Shown: in pieces, positions 10,316-21,972 of the stretch
How the letters are laid out: each line of letters starts with the position of its first letter
Numbering within the stretch: the stretch's first letter is position 1
Origin: Russula earlei
Taxonomy: Eukaryota > Basidiomycota > Agaricomycetes > Russulales > Russulaceae
Length of the DNA: 64,000 bases
Direction of reading: 5' to 3'
Assembly (NCBI GenBank): GCA_025769875.1
Contig: JAGFNK010000111.1
Location: 1-64,000 of the forward strand
Position numbers and translations under genes: made by a program
Notes under the pieces: generated by a model
Database searches by the model: none
What the model saw: the letters and a program-made list of their open reading frames with translations, nothing else
Told to the model about the DNA's origin: nothing

Positions 10316-11969
10316 TGATGCATGCTATCTGGCCAACAAGCATGAAATTCAATGTGTTAGGATGAATTCGGTCCTTTGGTCGACACCGGTGTCAAGGGAT
10401 TCAAATGCTTCATGATCGAAAGTGGTGTCGATGTAGGTATCATGCATGTTTAAGCCGATTCTGTGGCAATTATCCAGGTAGGATTTCTAGGAATCCCCAT
10501 GTGTCTCTGAAAGCGATCTTCGGCCGGCCATGTCCATGCTCAAGGTATGAGAAGGTTTGCTCCATCAGTAAAGATGGATTTTAGTTTCCATCAGTTTCTC
10601 ACCTCAGGAAACCGAAAAAAACCAGCGGAAACCGGGAAACCGGGAGACTGGGAAACCCATGTCTGGTTTCCCGGAAACAACCTGAGAGTATCTTTCATGG
10701 AAACCTAAGAAACTAACAGAAACCTGTCGAAAGTTTGGAAACTGGTAGAACTATAGTATAGTAGGAAAAAAATCACTGAAAATGGTCAGAAATAGGGTAT
10801 ACATTGTTTCTACTTGTAATTGGAAGTCGATTCGAGCTGGTACGGATCTAAGCCTTGAGGGGACTCTCAGGTATATACGGATCAGCATGGAATGCAGATA
10901 TCATCGAGGCATCAGCACGATGAAGGGATTCATCATCACCATCGTTGTCTGCACATTCCAGTGCAAGGTGCCAGTGTTGCTCACTCAGACAGTCGATGTG
11001 ACCATAGAAAACTTGAATTGTTTTCCAGTGGGCTTCATGATGTCTACCAGGTTTCCCAGTTTCTGGGTTTTCGGTTTCCGGAAACTGGGAAACCAGCGGA
11101 AACCAACGAAAACCCGGGAATTTTTTTTATGGTTTGCTGATGTCGCCCCAACTTGAACTGACAAGGACGCAGAACACGGGATCAGTGCTCTTGTTCCACG
11201 CAGAAGTAGATGACCATCCGACGCCGATCGGCGACTCGGAAGATCCAACGCTCTACAGCACATTTCTAAAGTCGCGTCCAGAACGTTTCGAGGTCGACGC
11301 CATCTCGCGGATCGTCCGCCTGCAGGAGGAATATCCCACCCTCCGTTGTCACATCGTCCATCTCTCAGCGGCGCACGCCCTTCCGATCATCCGCAGCGCC
11401 AAGGCCGCCGGACACAAGCTCACCGTCGAGACGTGCTTCCACTACCTTTGCCTCGCGTCCGACTCGATCCCCGACGCGCGCCCCGAGTTCAAATGCTGCC
11501 CCGCCGATCCGGGATGCCCCTGAATCGCGAAAGCGTTGTGGGCCGCCTTGCTCGACGGCACGATCGACTGCGTCGTCTCGGATCACAGCCCTTGCGTCGC
11601 GGAGCTGAAAGGGTTGGACGGAGGCGACATCATGGGCGCGTGGGGTGGCATAAGTACGCTCGGGATTGGGCTCAGTCTGTTGTGGACGGAGGGACGGAAA
11701 CGTGGCGTGCCTATCGGGACGATGGTGGGATGGGTGAGTGAGAAAACCGCGAACCATGCTGTGAGGAGACCCCTTTTTTAAGATCATTGGATGACGATTG
11801 GTTGTGATCAGGTCACGAAAGAAACGCTTCAGTTCAAGAACAAGCTGACACCACACGAAGGTATGGTGCTCTCCGGGCGAGTTGATCAGACGATACTTCG
11901 CGGGAGTCCGATCTATAATGGAATGTCAGAACGTTCTTCGACTCGGAGCCATCGGGAGTGCTTTTGTGA
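10316..11969 (+). pseudogene. Allantoinase copy 2, truncated and frameshifted
   Basis: Nearly identical to the intact gene at 383 but starts inside its intron 2, so the exons carrying the first metal-binding histidines are absent. Exon 3 ([11 protein letters not shown]) and parts of exon 4 survive. Intron 4 is split by a 569-bp insertion (10562-11130). Exon 5 has an extra C near 11503 and further small changes that bring a stop at 11521-11523. An 81-bp deletion removes the end of exon 5 (equivalent to 1759-1839 of copy 1) near 11759. The last exon and 3' flank still match copy 1 up to the MULE insertion point and then continue into SRP9 without the MULE. It cannot encode an active enzyme. Confidence 0.93.
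10562..11130. mobile_element. 569-bp insertion with 8-bp target duplication
   Basis: The segment sits in intron 4 of the allantoinase pseudogene between two copies of GGTTTGCT (10554-10561 and 11131-11138). An 8-bp duplication suggests the hAT superfamily. Both ends are crowded with GGAAACC / GGTTTCC words, including the shared word ACCAGCGGAAACC, which resemble subterminal transposase-binding repeats, but I could not find a clean terminal inverted repeat. No transposase is encoded. Confidence 0.75.
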
Positions 11970-12205
11970 AGACTTTCAAGCAATGGTCCCCGTAGGGTTG
12001 CATTGGAGACAAAGGAGTCTTATTGTCAGTAAATAGTGGATGTTGTGCGATCTGTAGTCATGGCCCAAGAAAGACCATATATTACAGGGAGAGGAGTACA
12101 CATCAGAGTCAGGTACATACGGTGGCTGGATAAGCGGGCGTACAGCACGACTCGCTGCCTGCACATCTTCGAACCCTCCCCCGCCAGACCATTTTGTCCT
12201 CTCCG

Positions 12206-12763
12206 TCACTTCTTTTTCCCTTTCTTCTTCTTAACTCCTCCTCCGGTCGAAGCAGCGGGTGCACCAGGCAAGTTAGAACCCTGTAGGACTGGCGAGGCGG
12301 TCGCGGCTTGCGAAGGAGCCGAAAGGGTCGCCGGAGCCACCACTGGCGTGGCGGCGGGAGGCGGTTGACGGATGTTCATCATCCTCTGGATCAGAGAGCG
12401 ATTGAGCGCCTCGAAGCGGCCAAGGAAGATGGACGAATGAGTTTGAATTTAAGACACTTTTTTTTTTAAAATTGGCGGAGGCGGCAGTTCGGTCGTCGGT
12501 CAAGGAGACATCGGGAAAGGGATGGGAGTCCACGCACTGTCACGTCGTCGGTGATCTTGAGGACCAGTTTACCCTCCGAAGATCTCCATTTTACGCTGTA
12601 CCGGGTCTCTCGAGGCCGTCAGCGTTAAAGGTCGTTCGTTTGCGCCCAGCCGTGGGTGTGGGTGGGGGGGGGTGGGGGGAGGGGACGATACCTTTCTAGG
12701 CGAGTTGGCGTACAGGTTTTCGGCGGCCTCTTGATACTGTTGCCACGAGCTGATGTACACCAT
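12206..12763 (-). pseudogene. SRP9: SRP9 copy B, complete exon set but one-base frameshift
   Basis: Encodes the SRP 9-kDa subunit in three exons: 12763-12692 (MVYISSWQQYQEAAENLYA), 12606-12538 (RYSVKWRSSEGKLVLKITDD) and from 12456. Both introns have GT-AG borders. In exon 3 one A is missing compared with copy A (after CLKFK, near 12440), which shifts the frame and brings a stop about 16 codons later, removing the conserved NRSLIQ helix and the KKKGKKK tail (original stop at 12206-12208). Without that one base the gene would be whole, so a sequencing error is possible. It converges on the dead allantoinase copy 2. Confidence 0.85.
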
Positions 12764-13916
12764 CGTTGCGCCGTGATTTGAGAAGGGAAGATGGGCATCA
12801 ACCCAGGCCCGAGAGTATCACGGGTTTTGGAAGGATGAGAAGACGCACGCGAGGGAGACCGACACCTCGAGGCCTTCGCGTGACGCATACAGCACCGCGC
12901 CTGTTTTGGTCGAGTCGCTCAACAACAACACAACACCTCATTGTTCACCAACGACTCATGATCACACCCGATGACGATGAAAACCTGGACATTCACTCCA
13001 AGAATATATAACGCGTATGAGATGAGCCCCTAGACGAATCTCCCTTTCATCATCGATGATGTTGAGAATGGACAACGACGAGCCTGCCCCAAACGCATAC
13101 TAACTCGGCGAGGAAGAATGGTCAGCATAACCGCCGAAGCTTGAAGCGCGCGGCGCACAGCGACGACGCGGATGAGCGTCGAAAGAAAGGGGGGAAATCC
13201 TGCTTAACGTCGATGCCGCTGTGCTGCCGTCGCTCGAACGCGGCGAGTTTCACGAATCAGTTGCACTGATTCTCGATATTCGGCGAGATGCGACGCGCCG
13301 GTAGAGCACGCTGAAGGAAACCCGAGATGAGGGGTTTTTTTTTTTCTTTTGGATGACGGCACTCTCGCCGGGAGCACACCTTGGACGCACAGGCTCCGCG
13401 GAATGAGCTGACAATCCTGGTACGCACGTCCATCACGTCCCAGAGACGAGGGCGCATGTGGCAGTCCCAATCAGGTCTGCTCACGTTAGCCATGAAATAA
13501 AGGGTGACAGAAAACGAACGAGGACAGGGACGATCGAGCGCGGGCAGAGGCATTTACTCCTTCTATCGCCCCAAAGTAGAACATAAGAAAGTTCATTCGA
13601 TTGATGAAATCGCTCGTTCCTCGCCCCCACTCCCGAGGTTGCCACGTATGTAGAAAGGCCAATTTCGGCAATCGGGATCTGACGAAGATATGAAAGTCCT
13701 GGAAGGTTCAAACGCCATTCTTGCTCACACGACTCAACTTACAACGGAGAAACCCTGTCGCCTGGTTTTCCTCGGAAAAAAAAGTCTCCCCGACCAATCG
13801 AGACATGGAGGCGGGCGGAAGGAGACATTTTTGGCGACGGTCACGGCAGTTGGGGATGATCTGGCCTCCCTGGAGAAGGGGTTCGGTGAAAAAACAATGC
13901 GAAACCAAGATAAGAG
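12764..13916. other. 1.15 kb without an identified gene
   Basis: The first 100 bases are presumably the promoter side of SRP9 copy B. Around 13200-13300 the plus strand has a short open stretch (LLNVDAAVLPSLERGEFHES) that could be an exon of an unrecognised or decayed gene. An 11-base T run lies near 13330. Nothing else is identifiable. Confidence 0.4.
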
Positions 13917-14240
13917 ATGAGCGATCTCAAGGCCAGAGTAGCAGAGGACAAAGTGAACGCAAACCCCGTTACTGAGGAAGCACCGAGTCGTCTGGGCGAG
14001 GTGCGTATGCAATCGTGGACAACGATCCCCGAATACCTTCCCCGCGAACCACGCACCTGGGATATTGTTTGTCTCACTCAACTCCTAGAGGCCAGCGTGT
14101 TGGACTTTTTTCCCCAAATTGGCGTGCAAAGTATCCCAACTGGATCATCGACCGATTCTTTGGAAGGAGTGGTGGCAAGGGTCGTGAGAATTATGAACTT
14201 CGCTTCGCCCGAGGTGGAGACCACAGAATTATTCGAATAG
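13917..14240 (+). CDS. Possible small protein, unrecognised
   Basis: A 107-codon open frame starts MSDLKARVAEDKVNANPVTE and ends with an acidic stretch. I recognise no domain, signal peptide or membrane segment. A competing frame (14015-14254) encodes NWRAKYPNWIIDRFFGRSGG, so the true structure could involve splicing between the two or neither may be a gene. It stands alone between SRP9 copy B and the convergent light-chain gene. Confidence 0.2.
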   Translation: MSDLKARVAEDKVNANPVTEEAPSRLGEVRMQSWTTIPEYLPREPRTWDIVCLTQLLEASVLDFFPQIGVQSIPTGSSTDSLEGVVARVVRIMNFASPEVETTELFE

Positions 14241-14557
14241 TGCTTAGAGAGTGATGTTCCGCTGATACATAAGGAACAGCTCTGCACCATGCGGAGAAAG
14301 AAAGCGAAGACAGCGTTGACGAGGTGCTGCAAAGAGCTTGCGCTTGATTCTGGGCGGTTCCCCAGCAGAGCCGTTCAAGGGACGGTGGCGGTGATAAAAG
14401 TTGGTGAGTATCAACGTGTAGTATTGCTCAGATGTAAGGTAAAATATGATGTCTGCTAAGTGTGTGTCAGACCTGGGGTAAAGTTTGTTGAGGACACACA
14501 CCATTGAAAGTACAGTCGACGTGAACGTGGATACATGTACAGGACAAATACCGGGTC

Positions 14558-15335
14558 CTATGTCTGAGCCTCCGTGTCGTTATCATCCTCGTTTACTCGA
14601 AGCACCTTTACCCATTCTTTATAGTTGAAGTTTCCTTGACGGTCTGTGAACGACCCTTTCAAAAACCGGTCGATCTTGTGCACACACAAGCAGAAAGACG
14701 TATCGGCATGGTGAGCGCGACGATAATACAGCCCCATACGCACCTCTGCCTGGCTCATCCTATCGCCCGTCTCGCCCAGCCACTTCCTAATCTCGTCACA
14801 CCTAACCGTCCCCGAGTCCGACTCGTCGAAAGACGAAAACGCCTCGACAAGCTCCGCCTCGGGGTCGAACTCGAACAGGTGTTCGCTCATCATGGTCAAG
14901 AACATGGCGAAATTGATCCCACGGTCGCGAGGGTCTTCGACGGCAGACGGCTGCGAGCCGCCGTGTTCTCCCGGGCGCGACGTGAGCATCTCTTCCATCA
15001 TATCTGCGGACGGCACGATCCCTGAAATAAATAACATGCATGGGATGCGCACGAGGTGTGAGCGAGAGTTTGTGTTCGCCAGCCAAACCATCCTTTTTTT
15101 TTCTTTTAACGCGGGCTCACCTAGGCTGGCAAATGTGTCCTTTAGGTCTTGCTCCCCGACCAGACCATCTCTGTCCTGGTCGATGAGGGAGAAGGCTTCC
15201 TTGAACTGCTGGATCTGCTGCGGCTGGAAGAGCGAGAACACGCCCGAGGGCTCTCGTACGCGCGCGCGACTTTTGGGCCTTCCCGGACTTGGTGGGTGTG
15301 ATGTTCGGCGAGAGGTGACTGGGATAACGCGACAT
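14558..15335 (-). CDS. Myosin II regulatory light chain (EF-hand protein)
   Basis: Calmodulin-superfamily subunit that binds the neck of type II myosin in the cytokinetic ring. The frame reads VFSLFQPQQIQQFKEAFSL then a canonical EF-hand loop DQDRDGLVGEQD. A GT-AG intron (about 15014-15118) joins SLG to IVPSADMMEEMLTS, and a second (about 14672-14740) joins MSQAE to IDRFLKGSFTDRQGNFNYK. Later EF-hand loops are degenerate, as usual in regulatory light chains. The stop is at 14558. The N-terminal extension is uncertain: the likely ATG at 15335-15333 (MSRYPSHLSP...) is one base out of frame with the core, so a further intron or an indel lies between 15270 and 15335. Cdc4-type essential light chain is the alternative; the long basic N-terminus favours the regulatory chain. 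Confidence 0.82.
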
Positions 15336-18209
15336 TTCGTGCAGGGTGTTAGATGCTCTGTTGATCATGAACGAACTGAAGGCTTCTATATTCGGACATA
15401 GAGAATTTATTTATTTAATAACTGCCGCACGGGCACGGGCACGTGGGGTTCCAAGTCACTGTTGTACATTTCAGTCAACCACGTATGAGTCCAGAAATCC
15501 AACTGGTCATTCAATATCAAATGGAGTCTGCTTCTCCGGTGTTCTCTCACTCGATAACATGCGTGTGCATGTGTTCACATCGTGCCCACCCGTTCAGTGT
15601 CACTTTATGGCGACACCCGCCGAGTAAGGAGCGAACGTCCTTGAGAGTCCAGAACCCAATTGTATCGATTCTCGTAAACTCCTAGTTCGTACGTTTGATA
15701 TGAAATATCTAGACAACACCGCGGGGCGAGTTTGGTTGTTGGGACAGGGAAAACATCCCTACTTGATAATTGTTTACGTTGGGCGCAGGAAGGGTTCGTA
15801 ACGCCCGCTCTTAGAAGACGGGATGTCGGCTTCGTAAATGCACCCCATGTATATCCATTATTCAGAGTGTTCGTTCTTCCCGCATCCAATTTTAATACTT
15901 TGTTTTCATCTGACCCGCAACCCTAATTGTAGCGATAAGATCGCACTACTCAGTAGGGATAATGTCAGTACCGGAAGTAACTAGGTGAATATAACTGACC
16001 TCAGTCTGTGTGGAATCAAGACGTGTGAAAGAAAGGTATTGTACATTATATACTTGAGTTAGACAAAGGTAAAGTGGCATGAAAGGGGAGCCACGATGTA
16101 TAAAACGTGCTGTATGTGAATCTCTGAACCCGGAGCTCGGACCTCCGAGCTGGTGTTGTCGTCGCGTTGTGGGTGGTTGCAACTTCCTGCTATAATGTGC
16201 AGTGCGCAGCATCTCTGGTCACTATCCATAACCTGTGCTCTCCCTGGTTAGTCTCCGAGCGATTATTCAATATTTAAGATCATTCTCTCGGCATCAAACC
16301 TTTTCGGAGTAGCTCATCTGTGCGAGAGTTACCGAGGTCGAGGCTCGTTTCTACTGGCCACCTCGTGGCCACTTCAGTCAGGAAATGAAGCAGTGGGCAC
16401 GAGGGGGGTGGTAGACTAGGAGGGTCCAATCGCCTGCGCTAGATGGTCAGACTCCGGCCCGTGTCCGGCGACATGGGCAATAGTTCGTAATGGAGGTATC
16501 ACCTTCCAAGTCGGGGCAAGGGCCTTTGAAAAATAAGAGGCCACGCGTCGCTTTTCGCCTTTCGAGGCCCGGACTATTCCCTGGACGAGCGTTTTCCCTC
16601 CTCCCCGCGCGGCTTGTCGGGATGCAATTGGATTCCGTGTGTGTGTCAAGGTGGCCGAGCCGCGGATCAGGCGTGGGTGCGGGGTGGTGGGAGATGTCCT
16701 TCTCAATCGGTTATGAGGCGTGGGAGTGGACAGTTGAAGCCCGCAGTCTTCGACGCCATCTGCAGGCGCAAGCTAAATTGTCGGAAATTTGGGAGGCCAT
16801 TATAATGAATTATATTTATTTAAATATAATGGTATCATAATGGTCTCCCAATTTTCCGACATTTATATCGCGAGGGGTTCGGAGGAACTGAGCACCGACT
16901 ACTATCCAATGTATTGCATCAAGCTGAAGACATGGGAGAACGCGAGAGAGCATCATTCTCGGTCATAGCAGACGGATGGCCCCCATGCGAGAAGGGGGGA
17001 GACCCATAGTACTGTTTGTCAATCTCCTCCAGTTGAACTGCTCTGACAGGTGCGGAGTTACAGTGCATCGAAGTGTTTTTTTTTTTTCACAAATGCCCTC
17101 GTGCATCGGGGAACAGGGCAGGATCTGACCCGAGTCCCCACAAGTTTGCGGTCTTGTCGAGAGCTACATGGCTAACCCGAGCGCGCTCGTGCGGTGTTTC
17201 TTGGCGGTGAACCATTTGTATCAGTGCGATTGTCGCACCGAGGCATTCACTTTGCATGTGTCCGGGAATGACATCTGAATGAAAGATGTGCGAGACCATT
17301 TACGCCGCAAAATCGCTGCGCCATCACCAGGAGTCTCCCCCGAGGGCGTCTTCGGTTATGAAAGTGACGACCTCCGACCTCTGTTCCCAAAGACGCGTTT
17401 GATTACGCGCCTGTCGGGGCTTCAAACATCTGCGGCACGCAATCCGGTAGTTTTTTTAAGAGCAAAGGTTTGGCTGGCCAATGAGAATAGCTCATGCTTG
17501 GTTGTATCGCGTATGGACTCGGCTAGGTGAAAGTTCTGTCATCTTGGCTCTGCACCTGTCCGGAAGTTTTGTGGGTGGGGCACTCACAAGAAAACGACTT
17601 CAACCCGTAGAGTCAATCCACAGTTGAACCCCATGTTGTGGGGTTTATCCGGTCGGACTAGCCATTGGATGATGCAATGAGCGACTTTTATATTTAGAAT
17701 GCAATTTTCCCGTGGTTATCGTCCTTGCCAGTCTGCACGATGCCTGAGATATCCAACCAGGTTTAGACGGCGCCATGAAGGAGGACGTTGACGTGGCCAC
17801 TTTTCAGGACGTCCACAACAAGTGGGTCCCATCTTTGCACCTGCAACAAAGACCCCTGGCCCAACAGCTGACTGTTACCACGCCAAACAAATGAAATGTG
17901 GTGGGGAAATGGATGAGTAAGTATCCTGGAAAACGTATTGCAAGGAACTTGATAGAGGAAACCGATCAGCAGTGGTCAGGGATGCTCAGAGAGCTCTAAG
18001 CGTCTATGAGCGCGTGGGCGAGTAATGCCAAAGTGGTGGGTCTATGAGGTCAACCACTCCACGGCACAACTCATGGGGCTTGCCTAATAATAGTTGGTCA
18101 CAAAGGGACCACAAGTAGGATGTCTCTCATCGATAAGAGAATTTCATATTCTGGCCGTCTCCGTGGAGGAGGCTCGGTGAACATACCACTTCGTCTAATT
18201 CTCCTGTCA
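15336..18209. other. 2.9 kb without a recognisable gene
   Basis: Open frames are short, overlap on both strands and show no familiar motif. I could not assemble spliced coding exons. The only structured item is the 88-bp palindrome at 16776-16863. A 10-base T run lies near 17080. Confidence 0.5.
16776..16863. repeat. 88-bp near-palindrome flanked by TA
   Basis: The left arm AATTGTCGGAAATTTGGGAG... is mirrored by the reverse complement of the right arm AATGTCGGAAAATTGGGAG..., meeting in an AT-rich centre (ATTTATTTAAAT). TA flanks both sides (16774-16775 and 16864-16865). It is probably a minimal Tc1/mariner-type MITE that can fold into a hairpin. Confidence 0.7.
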
Positions 18210-19062
18210 TTCAGACACGTGCTTATGATAACGCACGTATAAGAGCCATCGATGGGGAAGCCAAAGCCAGTAAATCGTAAATTATGCACCTAGCGTCATG
18301 TACCTTGGCGGACTTCATGCTAGAGCTTTTCTTACCACCCGCTCTGCAAAGACATTGGCGAATTCTGGTTGTATTCTACCGCGTCACAAAAATTTCCAGC
18401 CACTCCGCGTAGAGGGTATCCGGTGGTGAACTATGTTGGACTTGATAGCACCAGGGGTGACAAGCATGACTCTGAGGTTAAAAGGGGTTGCACTCCATCT
18501 CCAAGGCATTCATAATAATGTGAATAGCTGACTTGGTAGTATATGCTACCCACGGTAGTAGAGGCTGGGTACAGGGTAGTTTCGCGTCTGGTGGCGTCAA
18601 CGAGAGGCAGGGGATAGATGTACCACTGAGCGACGACGGTGCCAATAGTGATGAACAGTCCTTGCTTGCGAGTGAGGAGACTCTGCTCAGAGAACGAGAG
18701 AAAACGTTCGTGTCGAAGCCTCGAAGGCAGCCTGGAGCTGGACCTTTTCGAGAGCGAAAATTCCAAAGTTGGTCCTTGGACGCTTGCATTTCACAAATGT
18801 GAACCGTGTGAACGGGTTGGGGTTACCACGCGCCAATGCACCGCTTCGGCGTCGTTCACCACGATGTCTGTTTCTCCGTCCGCCATTGTGATTGTCCTGA
18901 CAACATCCTTCGCCGCAAGATCGTCGGTAAGGTCCAGGGGAAGACGTTCAATTTGTAAATGACGCAAACCTTTGCATCTTCGGTAAACTTTGCAACCACG
19001 CGACACGAAACCTTTCGCAGTGTTGGAAATTTCATTAAAGCCATCGTTGTTGTCAAGAAAAG
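18210..19062 (-). pseudogene. Dead short-chain dehydrogenase (AYR1-like)
   Basis: On the minus strand, pieces of a classical short-chain dehydrogenase follow one another in different frames: GFVSRGCKVY, IERLPLDLTDD, KDVVRTI and DIVVNDAEAV where NNAG is expected (about 19060-18850), then IGTVVAQ (about 18640), SAIHIIMNALEMECNPF, MLVTPGAIKSNI (about 18450) and finally FAERVVRKALA, PPRYMTLGA and a hydrophobic tail (about 18380-18210). The spacing and the C-terminal PPRYMTLG block resemble the 1-acyl-dihydroxyacetone-phosphate reductase group (NADPH-dependent, lipid droplet/ER). The glycine-rich nucleotide motif is lost, the active-site YxxxK is shortened, and several stops and shifts are present. 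Confidence 0.75.
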
Positions 19063-20167
19063 TAAACGCACAGGCAAAAGCCTATCTTTCCCTCGGAGAA
19101 ATCCATCACAGGCATGATCTTTGGTGACATGATAGTTGTTGGTTCAACTTGCACCAGCCATTCCCGTTGGTTGGCGAAAACCTTCCGAATGTACTTGTTC
19201 CCTGTACTGGACAATGCCAGCGAGATCCTCGTACTGTGGACCTTAAAGACAATCTCTACCTGGTTACAAAGATCAAAGTTTGTTCAAATTGGAATGCTAG
19301 CCCCTCCAACCCCTCTAGTACCGATGCCAATACTCCACCGTGACGGATGCTTTCCGAGGCTGGTCTGGAACCACTCAGGCTGGAAGCCAGTGCAGATGAC
19401 CTGTCACGTCAGACATCCCACGCCACTACTGTACTCTGCCCTCCTCAATTGTAACCTCTCGTACCGCATGCGAAGGTCTGGACGATATACCCATTTGTAA
19501 GGATAGTGTAACCAACTCAGCGGGGACCGAAATGCGGACCTCGTATACCTTTTTCCAATTCAGCGCGCCATTCCTTGATTTGCATCCATTGCTCATGCCT
19601 GCATCGATCTGCCAGTGGCGTTCTTGTGTAGCCCTTGTTGCTCCCATATGTTTCATTGGCGGATATCCTCGTCGTCCTCCCTCTCCGATCTACGGGAGCC
19701 AGTGGTACGTGGCTAGGTTTGGCTGTCGGTAGTATTCGGGGCTACAGCTGCGGAACTATCCTTTTTAGACCGTCACCACTTGCCGTGGGGTAAATTGCGG
19801 GTTATCTCCCGGCACCGGCACCTCCGTTTCAGGATGACTTGCAGCCAGCATTTATTTAAATCTGCTAGCAGTGGATCTGTCCGTTTTCAATTTTCCCGTG
19901 GGGCAGAGAAACTTGAGAGTTCCGCGGTCGGTTCCTGTCCTTCCTCAGGCGATTTGACTCTCGCTATAACAGACTAGATGTCCTGCACACGACATCGCTC
20001 ACCATCACCCCAATACCGTCTTTGCGGAAAATCCGACGTCCACATACAGGCACGGGCCTTCGCGTATAGACATTTGGTATTCGACATCAGAGTCAATTCC
20101 CTTCTCCTGCCAGACGAGGAACGCGTCATCCTTCCCTTCTCTCTTGATCCCTGCATTATCGCCCACA
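19063..20167. other. 1.1 kb without a recognisable gene
   Basis: No conserved frame could be followed. The minus strand near 19150-19280 has an open stretch (VHSTRISLALSSTGNKYIRK) without a family I know. The last 100-200 bp presumably include the promoter of the transporter gene that starts at 20168. Confidence 0.4.
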
Positions 20168-21797
20168 ATGACAGACTCGGTGTCTGATGAAGTGTACTAC
20201 AAACGACATTCGGGCGCTGCAGCATATGTAGGATCGCGTTTTCACTTGTCGGACGATCAATGTGCCCCGATATATTCGGACAGCACAATAGATGCGGATT
20301 ACCCCACTCCAACACGCTTATATCAATGTGCACTGGTTCTTTCTGGGTTCATGGCCACCTTTCAAACCATTGGTGCGAACCAAACGTATGGGATTTTTCA
20401 GGCGAGTCCCAGCATGAGCCATTGCGGCAACCTCTCTCTGAACTTATAAAATCGATTGTGTATTCGACAGGAATTTTATACGTCAAATGAAAGAAGCCAA
20501 ATCACTGATGGTCACGGCCAGTACGCCATGGCGGCGCTTATTGGCACGATAGGAGGTGGTCTTACGTGGAGCGGGAGTATTCCTGTCGCCTGGATTATCT
20601 CCAAAGGTTGCAACATGTCCCTCATGTGTCTCGCTGGATCAGCGCTGATGAGCATAGGGCTCGTCCTGGCGAGCCTTTCCACAAAGGTGTGTACAACAGG
20701 TATCGCAGCGCCCGCCTTCTACTGACGTTGTTCCCGACAAGATGTGGCATCTCTTCATCTCACAAGCAATTCTCGTCGGCATCGGGTCGTCAATGTTATA
20801 CTATCCCTGTCACATCACTGACTCCGGTATATTTCGACCGTCACCGCGGGTTTGCGATGGGAATTGCCATGGCAGGTTCAGGCGCAGGTGGACTGGTCCT
20901 TGCTCCCGTCACACAGTCATTACTCGCGCGTTTCGGTGCACCTGTGACGCTGCGTATTCTTGGGGTGTGGAACTTAGCCGTCTGTATTCCGATCTCCTTC
21001 GTGATGCGTCCCCATCCGGCGTTTCGCCCGCTGCGGCTATCCATGGAACTCGCCAAGAGGGGAACTTTCATACTGCAGGTAACGAAACGCTCCGCGCTCT
21101 CTTCCGCCGCACGCTTGCTTAAGTCTGCAGTTGCTGGCCGCGTTTTTGCAGGCCGCTGGGAACATAATACCCCTGTATTATCTGACCACATACTCGGTTT
21201 CCGTGCTGGGCTTGTCGCCTACCACAGCCAGCATGCTTTTGGCTCTTAATAACGCCGTCAACAGCGTGGCACGTGTCCTCATGGGCCTGTTGGCTGATTA
21301 TGTCGGACGACAGAACACCATGGTCAGCTGTGTGCGATCGGATTTCTTACCCATTGCGTCACTCTCTAACGGCGGATGTCCCCCATGTGCAGGTCATCTT
21401 CTCGGGTGTCTCGGTGTTCGCGTTCTGGTATGACGCTTCGTATGCTCGTTTCCTCGCTTTTGTCGTGCTCTACGGCATGGCCTCGGGCGGTTACAGCGCC
21501 CTTTTGCCTACTACTATAGCGGAAATCTATGGGAAAGAGCAGTACTCCTCTGCCAACGCCGCCATCTATTTCATACGCGGTGTTGGCGCGATATTGGGTG
21601 CACCTGTCGCAGGCGCCCTGCTCGGCAGTCATTCAGGAAAGGACCTGGAAAAAATACAATCGCCAAGGGAGGTGAAGATGAGGTTTAATATGATAGCTGG
21701 ATATGATGGGGCGCTATTACTTGGGGCTGCGGTGTGCGTTGCCTTGGTGAGGCGGCTTGATGCACAGGCCAAGGGTAGATGGAAGTGGATAGCATAG
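20168..21797 (+). CDS. Monocarboxylate-transporter-like MFS protein, one frameshift
   Basis: Major-facilitator plasma-membrane transporter of the fungal MCT-like group. Exon 1 (20168-20401) encodes a hydrophilic N-terminus and the first membrane helix. Intron 1 (20402-20470) starts GCGAGT, a GC-AG intron. Exon 2 (20471-20686) carries QYAMAALIGTIGGGL; exon 3 starts at 20742 (MWHLFISQAILVGIGSSMLY). Near 20803-20812 the frame jumps by one base before SLTPVYFDRHRGFAMGIAMA, the most conserved loop of the family. Further introns lie at about 21077-21127 and 21322-21391, and the C-terminal half (VLMGLLADYVGR, GGYSALLPTTIAEIYG) is open to the stop at 21797. Apart from that single shift the gene looks healthy, so it is either a very recent pseudogene or a sequence error. 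The substrate is unknown. Confidence 0.8.
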
Positions 21798-21972
21798 ATC
21801 TTGTAAAGACAATGGCTCAGGGGGGCCTTAATCCACAATCACCATTCTCTTTATCAAGGGTTAAACAGTCGGTTCAATTCCAAGGCAACCTCAAGGTCAG
21901 CAGAAATATGAATGCTGTACGCCCGAACAATACACATGCACCACTACGCCGGGCGTCCGACGAGACTTACAA

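Noticed and set aside
10562..11130. Reading the insertion as a solo LTR
   Set aside because: It lacks TG...CA ends and has an 8-bp duplication, whereas LTR elements usually make 4-6 bp duplications.
11346..11741. Arginine-rich plus-strand frames in both allantoinase copies
   Set aside because: They are +1 shadows of the GC-rich allantoinase exon; the conserved protein is in another frame.
13204..13553. Minus-strand frames of 88-98 codons
   Set aside because: No recognisable domain; they cross a T homopolymer and overlap plus-strand frames of equal quality.
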